A DNA stretch of 25,037 nucleotides from a virus. A program made the translations under genes and the position numbers. The stretch spans positions 1-25,037 of the IMG/VR virus record IMGVR_UViG_3300021961_000589. One strand, written 5' to 3'. Shown here in pieces: positions 20,592 through 25,037 of this stretch; within the stretch, counting starts at the first letter, position 1, and each line of letters starts with the position of its first letter. A model generated the notes under the pieces. It had not been told where the DNA came from. It did no database searches and saw nothing but the letters and a program-made list of their open reading frames with translations.

Positions 20592-20936
20592 TTATGCTGC
20601 TACAGTTTCGCCAACTTCATCACGCTTGGGTGTAGGCTGAACAGGTGAAACGGGAGTGACAGGTTTGACCTGTTTGCCAATATAACGCCCTTCTGGGCTG
20701 AATTCGTCTGGGTTCATCAGTTGATAGCCGGTGACTTTACGCCCGTCTTTATGCACTCTCACGACACCACCATCTTTTCGAATGTTATAGATGTTGGTCG
20801 ATAGACGATACAGGACATTTTCTTGGTCAGACCCTTTAAAACACTCACGAATTTGTTCGGGTGATACAGGTTTGCCAGACAGAAGGACGCAAGCGATTTT
20901 CTCGTGACGATTGATTTTACCAGTATGTTTGCTCAT
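20592..20936 (-). CDS. Winged-helix-like putative DNA-binding protein
   Basis: 114 residues from the ATG at 20936, chosen for GAGGAA at 7 nt. Residues 1-75 fit a helix-turn-helix with a wing: KIACVLLSGKPVSPEQIREC, a recognition-type helix with LYRLSTNIYNIRK, and a beta wing (GGVVRVHKDGRKVTGYQL). The rest is a Pro/Val-rich tail. Similar putative regulators occur in T4-like cyanophages. It stands alone as a one-gene unit with an early sigma70-type promoter and a strong terminator, which fits a regulator expressed at high level early. Confidence 0.65.
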   Translation of the reverse strand: MSKHTGKINRHEKIACVLLSGKPVSPEQIRECFKGSDQENVLYRLSTNIYNIRKDGGVVRVHKDGRKVTGYQLMNPDEFSPEGRYIGKQVKPVTPVSPVQPTPKRDEVGETVAA

Positions 20937-20983
20937 TTCAAAGTTCCTCATCAAGTTTAAAGTAAATATTCACCAGAGATATT

Positions 20984-21012
20984 ATTATAGCATAGCTGGT
21001 TTCTGGTGGCAA
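20984..21012 (-). promoter_or_regulatory. Sigma70-type early promoter (TTGCCA-N17-TATAAT)
   Basis: -35 TTGCCA at 21012-21007, 17-nt spacer, -10 TATAAT at 20989-20984, minus strand, between the DexA-like gene and the winged-helix-like gene. Confidence 0.85.
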
Positions 21013-21022
21013 CCATGCCATG

Positions 21023-21604
21023 CTACTGTTGCATCTTTACAACACCATACAGAAGTTGCATGGCATCTGCCAGACAGTCATCCACCGGGTCATGTTTTGT
21101 TATATTTAAGCTAAAATTAAAATCAGGATAGTACACATCCACATATCCCTTTTCGGTGTTATAGAAGATATCAATAGCAGTTCTTACATCACGCCACCGA
21201 GCGTATGGAAAGACAGGATCGATACCCAGTTGTTCTTCAATGTCATCCATGACCAACTGGTCTAGATTGCCTCTTGCCCATACCCAAGATTTGTTATCAT
21301 TGAATTGTTTTACATAGTTACGCAACATCTCATAGCCATCTTCAAAGATAACATCATCGTCGGTTGGATAGAATGACTTCTTTTTTACATTTTCGCACTG
21401 CTTGGCCCACCAATCGATTGTTGATCTAGTGGTAGACCGTTTTAGTCTAAGCATTTGATCTTCTGCATCCAATTTAACAAAGAATGCATTAGACTTCAAT
21501 TCATCGAAAGATGGTCTTTTTGTTGGTTCGAAGTGAATTGCAGCCATCGAAAGGATGACTGAATTCGACCTCTTGCCAAGCGTTTCTACATCAAATATAA
21601 AAAT
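21023..21604 (-). CDS. dexA: DexA-like 3'-5' exonuclease (DEDDh), probable ATT start
   Basis: 193 residues if begun at ATT 21604. The first ATG (21547) would remove the exonuclease I motif (IFDVETLGKR, Asp-x-Glu), which is clearly coded just upstream in the same frame. No ATG, GTG, TTG or CTG lies between the in-frame stop and that motif. ATT has AAGGA 8 nt upstream. Matches to T4 DexA: DVETLG...SVILSMAAIHF, PSFDEL, STIDWWAKQ, WARGN...LDQLV, WRDVRT, and the HDPVDDCLADAMQLLYG block that holds the catalytic His and Asp. DexA degrades single-stranded or nicked DNA from 3' ends. Downstream of the CobS-like gene by 14 nt. Confidence 0.82.
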   Translation of the reverse strand: MFIFDVETLGKRSNSVILSMAAIHFEPTKRPSFDELKSNAFFVKLDAEDQMLRLKRSTTRSTIDWWAKQCENVKKKSFYPTDDDVIFEDGYEMLRNYVKQFNDNKSWVWARGNLDQLVMDDIEEQLGIDPVFPYARWRDVRTAIDIFYNTEKGYVDVYYPDFNFSLNITKHDPVDDCLADAMQLLYGVVKMQQ

Positions 21605-21618
21605 TTTAAAATTCCTTA

Positions 21619-22806
21619 TTAAAAGGGAATATCGTTATCACGGTCATCCACAACAACCTGTGGTGCAGTGTCAGCATCTGTCACTTTTGCATCAACTTTT
21701 GCATACAGATCGAGAAACGAAGTTTTGGTTTCAGTGTCGAAACGATTTACACACAATTCAATGGCTTTCATACGATCTTTGAAAATCGAATAAGTCTTCG
21801 CAATGTGTACAAGGCGACGAGTTGAGATAATCTCATCGACACCACCTTCATCAAACGTCTTACGAATAACATCAGCCCATTTAACAAGATTCTCGGCAAA
21901 CTCATCATCACCAACAAGAGGCTTGAGAATCTTGAGTTCTACACGAGCTTCAGGATATTCCTGCTCGACGGTAACATTGAAACGTTCCAAGAATGCATCA
22001 TCAAGAATCTGAGAAAGATAACGCCCTTCTTCTGAGCCACGCCCTTTGGTGTTAGCCGTTGCAATTACATTGAAGCCCTCACGGGGATGAATGTACTCGC
22101 CTGACTTTTTGTTGAAGTAGGGTTTACCTTCTAGAATACCTTGAAGGCACATAAGTTTGTTGGAGCCACGGTCAACTTCGTCAATCAACAGAATGGCACC
22201 ACGTTTCATTGCAGTGATAACAGGACCATCACGATACACAACGTTGCCATCAATCAAGGTAGGACCACCAAGAAGGTCGGATTCATCAGTCTCGATTGAG
22301 ATATTGACACGAATACACTCACGCCGCAGAGACGCACAAACCTGCTCGACCATTAGAGTCTTGCCGTTGCCAGAAAGCCCAGTGATAAAGACAGGAAAGA
22401 ATTGTAGAGATTTAACAATCGTGGTCAAATCTTTGAAAAAACCAAAGGGAACATAGCCCTCATACTTTTCGGGAATTGAAACGTCAGCATCATCTTCCAG
22501 TTTCTTTTGACGCAAGACATGGACGGTTGCCGCCATGTTTACTTCTCTAACAGGTTGTTCTTGCATAGGCACAGGAGTAACTTTCTGAGATTTAGGATTA
22601 ACGGTATCGGTGCAATCTGGCAAACGATAGAAGCCACGCCCTTGTCGAAATTCTTGCCGAGTTACAAACCAAAACGGGTATGGTGTACACTTACTTTCAA
22701 CCACGTTTTGAATTTGTTCACGGGTCATAACGGCATTGGGACCATAAACTTCGGTAGCGGCTGCCACAAAAGCTTTTGCATTACGATTCATTTCAATAAA
22801 CTCCAT
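21619..22806 (-). CDS. cobS: CobS-like MoxR-type AAA+ ATPase
   Basis: 395 residues. N-terminal part (10-65) looks like a small DNA- or protein-binding domain, then a linker with basic residues. AAA+ core: Walker A GLSGNGKT at 143-150, the GGPTLIDG/DGPV segment, Walker B ILLIDEVD at 205-212, sensor-1 Asn252 (TANTKG), and a C-terminal lid. This is the CbbQ/NorQ/CobS branch. Cyanophages carry the same gene under the name cobS, although a role in cobalamin synthesis is doubtful in a phage. A start at Met6 (22791) is also possible, with GGAG 9 nt before it. A TTGCCA/TATAAT promoter lies 20 nt upstream. Confidence 0.85.
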   Translation of the reverse strand: MEFIEMNRNAKAFVAAATEVYGPNAVMTREQIQNVVESKCTPYPFWFVTRQEFRQGRGFYRLPDCTDTVNPKSQKVTPVPMQEQPVREVNMAATVHVLRQKKLEDDADVSIPEKYEGYVPFGFFKDLTTIVKSLQFFPVFITGLSGNGKTLMVEQVCASLRRECIRVNISIETDESDLLGGPTLIDGNVVYRDGPVITAMKRGAILLIDEVDRGSNKLMCLQGILEGKPYFNKKSGEYIHPREGFNVIATANTKGRGSEEGRYLSQILDDAFLERFNVTVEQEYPEARVELKILKPLVGDDEFAENLVKWADVIRKTFDEGGVDEIISTRRLVHIAKTYSIFKDRMKAIELCVNRFDTETKTSFLDLYAKVDAKVTDADTAPQVVVDDRDNDIPF

Positions 22807-22826
22807 AATAAAATCTCAATATGTGT

Positions 22827-22854
22827 ATTATACAGGCTTTATGATCAGTGGCAA
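22827..22854 (-). promoter_or_regulatory. Sigma70-type early promoter (TTGCCA-N16-TATAAT)
   Basis: -35 TTGCCA at 22854-22849, 16-nt spacer, -10 TATAAT at 22832-22827, minus strand, directly upstream of the CobS-like gene. Confidence 0.85.
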
Positions 22855-22856
22855 GT

Positions 22857-22878
22857 GGTGTTGTTGGCATGCAACACC
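22857..22878 (-). other. Inverted repeat just upstream of the CobS-like promoter
   Basis: A 7-bp perfect stem (GGTGTTG with CAACACC) and an 8-nt loop, two bases from the -35 box. No T-run, so not a standard terminator. It could be an operator or an upstream hairpin. The 134-nt gap 22807-22940 holds only this and the promoter. Confidence 0.4.
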
Positions 22879-22940
22879 AAGTTTACCGTTATTTCCAAGA
22901 TTTTCTCATATAAGTAGGTATGCCCTGCCTTCAAATAAAA

Positions 22941-23366
22941 TCAATTAGAACTTGATTCCGGTTTGGTCTTAACCTCATTACCGTTTTCATCAAACAGTTT
23001 AAGAGGTCCAGAAAATACCGTTTCAGTATCTTCATGCACCCAACCATCTTCTTCCAATTCACCATAACCCATCATTTCAATTTCTTCCTGGTATTCTTCT
23101 GTTAAAAGAGTGGTGTCATAGAAATTAAAAGATTCCCAACAACCATCATCACATTCATAATCCTCTACTTCCAGTTCTTCGAAAATATAGAATACCTGAT
23201 TACCTTCTAGGTCAATATTGGGCACCTCTTCTGATTGAAATGTACAATGCCCCCAACGCCAACCAACTTCACGTTCGATCCATAATTTTTTACCTTCGAT
23301 AACTTTCGACCAATGTTCAATATCAACAACACTTTTCTTCCAAACCGGTTCAAGTCTGTATAGCAT
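22941..23366 (-). CDS. Acidic hypothetical protein
   Basis: 141 residues, very acidic (long E/D-rich stretch from about 60 to 125), with aromatic residues and a CDDGC pair. Predicted soluble. No family is recognised. It might act as a DNA mimic or inhibitor, but this is speculation from charge alone. It follows the 61-residue gene by 3 nt and ends the pstS-to-here operon before the CobS promoter. Confidence 0.6.
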   Translation of the reverse strand: MLYRLEPVWKKSVVDIEHWSKVIEGKKLWIEREVGWRWGHCTFQSEEVPNIDLEGNQVFYIFEELEVEDYECDDGCWESFNFYDTTLLTEEYQEEIEMMGYGELEEDGWVHEDTETVFSGPLKLFDENGNEVKTKPESSSN

Positions 23367-23369
23367 TTT

Positions 23370-23555
23370 TTATTCCTCTTCATTAAAGATGTTGTAACGC
23401 CTTTCGATTAGATATGCAATATGTCTGGGATGTTCTTTGTCATAGTATTCTACAACACGAGAACAATCTCGAACAATCATCTCAGCAAATAATTCAGGGT
23501 CAAGTCTTCCATCAATGAAACTTTCCATATATAGTTTTTTCAGGTGGTTATTCAT
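23370..23555 (-). CDS. Small hypothetical protein
   Basis: 61 residues, helical and charged (HLKKLYMESFIDGRLDPELF, then AYLIERRYNIFNEEE). It overlaps the PsiE-like stop by 8 nt. No family is recognised. Confidence 0.6.
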   Translation of the reverse strand: MNNHLKKLYMESFIDGRLDPELFAEMIVRDCSRVVEYYDKEHPRHIAYLIERRYNIFNEEE

Positions 23556-23961
23556 TCACTTTACCTCTGTCACTAGGAAATTTATAACTACCAATACGCA
23601 ATACCAAAATGCTCAGTGCAAACAAAAGTGTCGTGGCACCCATAGCTGCAATGTCCCACACACTTTGATGGTTTGCTATTAAATCAACAACATGCCGTGT
23701 GACGGCTGTAATTGCAATATACACAAGAAATCTAACAGGCATATGATTGGTACTAAAGTAAATACCAACCATTGCACCGATTTCTAAGTATATAAACAAC
23801 AATAACAAATCTTGAACGGATGCATAGCCGAACGGCCAACTGTTGAGAAATAGTTTAACCACTGTCATGAGCGCAGCCCATGCAGTAGCAGCACCAATAC
23901 CGAACAAAAGCATCCTGTGAAAGATGCTGACTAGATTAGTACCTAATTTATCGATTTTCAT
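23548..23961 (-). CDS. psiE: PsiE-like phosphate-starvation-inducible membrane protein
   Basis: 137 residues from the ATG at 23961; an in-frame TTG at 23976 is less likely. Four hydrophobic spans as in PsiE. The stretch LLLLFIYLEIGAMVGIYF, then MPVRFLVYIAITAVTRHVVD and a last span LLFALSILVLRIGSYK, matches E. coli PsiE blocks (YFLYFEFIAL, FPLRYFVYIGITAIVR). Inner-membrane protein of unknown biochemical role, induced by low phosphate in E. coli. It overlaps the 157-residue gene by 14 nt and lies in the same run as the phage PstS, which supports a phosphate-stress module. Confidence 0.8.
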   Translation of the reverse strand: MKIDKLGTNLVSIFHRMLLFGIGAATAWAALMTVVKLFLNSWPFGYASVQDLLLLFIYLEIGAMVGIYFSTNHMPVRFLVYIAITAVTRHVVDLIANHQSVWDIAAMGATTLLFALSILVLRIGSYKFPSDRGKVNE

Positions 23962-24421
23962 CTTCTGATTTTTCAAAGTCCAATTCGTAATTCAAACTGA
24001 TATCATCTCTTATTTGAAAATGCTGCTTGATTAAAGATGCTGCACCAGTAGAAGTCATCTGTGTGCTTTTGCCTTCTTCACATATACGAATACATTCACG
24101 AGCAACCTTTTCAATTACTTGTTCGATTTCTACGCCAGTGTAAATCGCATTGTGAATATCTAGATAGCCAGCCAGTTGTGCCTGTACATATGCTTCTGGT
24201 CCAAATCCAAAAACATTGTACAGAACATAACGATAGCTGCCACGCAATTCAACTTCGCCTTTATGAATACGCCGAGCAACAGCACAAAAAGCTTTTAGTT
24301 GTTCTTCTTTTGTAAGAGAATCCCAATACGCTTCTTGTTCATCTTTAATTTCGTTCATTGCATTCATAAATGCATTTGAAGTTTCTTCAAGATCAACGAG
24401 AGCTTTTTCGATATCAGTCAT
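23948..24421 (-). CDS. Conserved-type T4-like phage protein of unknown function
   Basis: 157 residues from the ATG at 24421, chosen for AAGGAA 6-8 nt upstream; the frame is open to 24514 but that part lacks a good site. Central block LKAFCAVARRIHKGEVELRG, then SYRYVLYNVFGFGPEAYVQA, is recalled from proteins conserved across T4-like cyanophages. Soluble, acidic at both ends. Function unknown. Confidence 0.7.
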   Translation of the reverse strand: MTDIEKALVDLEETSNAFMNAMNEIKDEQEAYWDSLTKEEQLKAFCAVARRIHKGEVELRGSYRYVLYNVFGFGPEAYVQAQLAGYLDIHNAIYTGVEIEQVIEKVARECIRICEEGKSTQMTSTGAASLIKQHFQIRDDISLNYELDFEKSEDENR

Positions 24422-24491
24422 TTTGTCGTTCCTTATACTCGGTCTTAGGGCTGGAAATGTCACAGGCACTCGGCTCTTATAGTTCGTGTAC

Positions 24492-24854
24492 TCAATTGTA
24501 TTCTCCTTGTTCATTTTTAAGTGCAGGCTTACGGCGCAGCAATCGACCTAGTTTATACAACCAAGTCCATTGCCATACATGATGAAAGCCAATAAAGATT
24601 CTTAGATATGGTACAATAAAACCAATCGTAATACTGTTTTGTTCTATATTAATCTCAGCATTAAATGCAAAGTGTTCGAGAGACCAAATATGAAAAATCA
24701 TCCAGTGCAGATAGAAGTTGTTGGCATTCCATTCATCACCTTTTCGATATTCGAATCGGGGCACCAGTGGGAAAACATCATTACACCACACCTTGTGCAG
24801 AGGATAATGCTCCCACCAGTTCAAATCCCGTTTAGGAACTTGATCTTCATTCAC
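24492..24854 (-). CDS. Trp/His-rich hypothetical protein, probable membrane association
   Basis: 120 residues. GTG start at 24854 overlaps the PstS stop (GTGA). Unusually aromatic: NWWEHYPLHKVWCNDVFPLV, WMIFHIWSLEHFAF, HHVWQWTWLY, with one hydrophobic span (ITIGFIVPYLRIFIGF) and a basic tail. No family is recognised. The overlap with pstS says it is made from the same message. Confidence 0.6.
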   Translation of the reverse strand: MNEDQVPKRDLNWWEHYPLHKVWCNDVFPLVPRFEYRKGDEWNANNFYLHWMIFHIWSLEHFAFNAEINIEQNSITIGFIVPYLRIFIGFHHVWQWTWLYKLGRLLRRKPALKNEQGEYN

Positions 24855-25037
24855 TTAATCTGACTCCAAACACGGTTGCGAATCTCATTCGTCAAACTAT
24901 CAGGCAATGGCACATAATCTAAATCAATTGCAAGTTGTTTGCCATTCTTGAAAGCCCAATCAAAGAATCGAATAACTTCAGCACTCGCTTTCTTATCCTT
25001 CGGCTCTTTGTACATAATAATAAATGAGGCTGAGGAG
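24851..25037 (-). CDS. pstS: PstS phosphate-binding protein, C-terminal part (5' end outside window)
   Basis: Only the last 61 codons are visible. They read FIIMYKEPKDKKASAEVIRF, then FDWAFKNGKQLAIDLDYVPL and PDSLTNEIRNRVWSQIK. The FFDWAxKNGxxxAxxLDYVPLPD pattern is the C-terminal signature of periplasmic phosphate-binding PstS. In the host it delivers phosphate to the PstCAB transporter. Phage pstS genes are well known in cyanophages from phosphate-poor water. The rest of the gene lies beyond the right end of the window. Confidence 0.9.
   Translation of the reverse strand, partial: SSASFIIMYKEPKDKKASAEVIRFFDWAFKNGKQLAIDLDYVPLPDSLTNEIRNRVWSQIK

Overview
This window is about 25 kb of a T4-superfamily myovirus genome. 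It is AT-rich and densely packed, and nearly every gene sits in a long minus-strand run with 1-14 nt overlaps (ATGA, TAATG, GTGA junctions). The core proteins (gp26/gp51-like baseplate genes, gp32, gp59, gp33, DexA, PhoH, a CobS-like AAA+ ATPase, PstS) and several small conserved families look most like the marine and freshwater relatives of T4 typified by cyanophages. There are no photosynthesis genes. The tag of a phage-encoded tmRNA ends in NDERFALAA, which points to a betaproteobacterial host; this host call is inference.

Layout. (1) 1-3805, plus strand: end of a baseplate module (gp26-like C-terminus, gp51-like small protein), then two large paralogous structural proteins, one carrying a peptidoglycan-hydrolase-like domain and one with tape-measure-like hydrophobic segments. 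A bidirectional terminator at 3807-3826 separates this block from the minus-strand block. (2) 3829-6086, minus strand: replication and late-transcription cassette 33-59-nucleotidase-32. (3) 6094-7441: small multi-spanning membrane protein, SleB-type cell-wall hydrolase, outer-membrane beta-barrel protein. (4) 7784-8126: a circularly permuted, two-piece tmRNA gene. (5) 8463-12392: tail-fibre/adhesin module with three tandem six-repeat propeller-like proteins. (6) 12451-17542: PD-(D/E)XK exonuclease, PhoH, 2OG-Fe(II) oxygenase, MazG-like protein, glycosyltransferase and many small unknowns. (7) 17616-18130: a GIY-YIG endonuclease inserted on the opposite strand with its own T4-type late promoter. 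(8) 18118-22806: BCS1-like AAA+ ATPase, small overlapping ORFs, winged-helix-like protein, DexA-like exonuclease that seems to use an ATT start, CobS-like AAA+ ATPase. (9) 22941-25037: small unknowns, PsiE-like protein, and the C-terminus of a PstS phosphate-binding protein.

How it fits together: early genes appear to be read by host RNA polymerase from sigma70-type promoters with the shared form TTG(C/A)CA-N16/17-TATAAT (8433, 18400, 20984, 22827). Structural and adhesin genes are preceded by T4-late-like NATAAATA boxes, consistent with the gp33 co-activator encoded here. PhoH, PsiE and PstS suggest a phosphate-stress theme. The standout feature is the permuted tmRNA: a 7-bp acceptor stem formed between two separated RNA segments with the G3.U70 alanine determinant, an encoded CCA, a T-arm, a 16-residue tag frame ending in ALAA-stop, and a perfect 12-bp inverted repeat bracketing the segment that would be removed.
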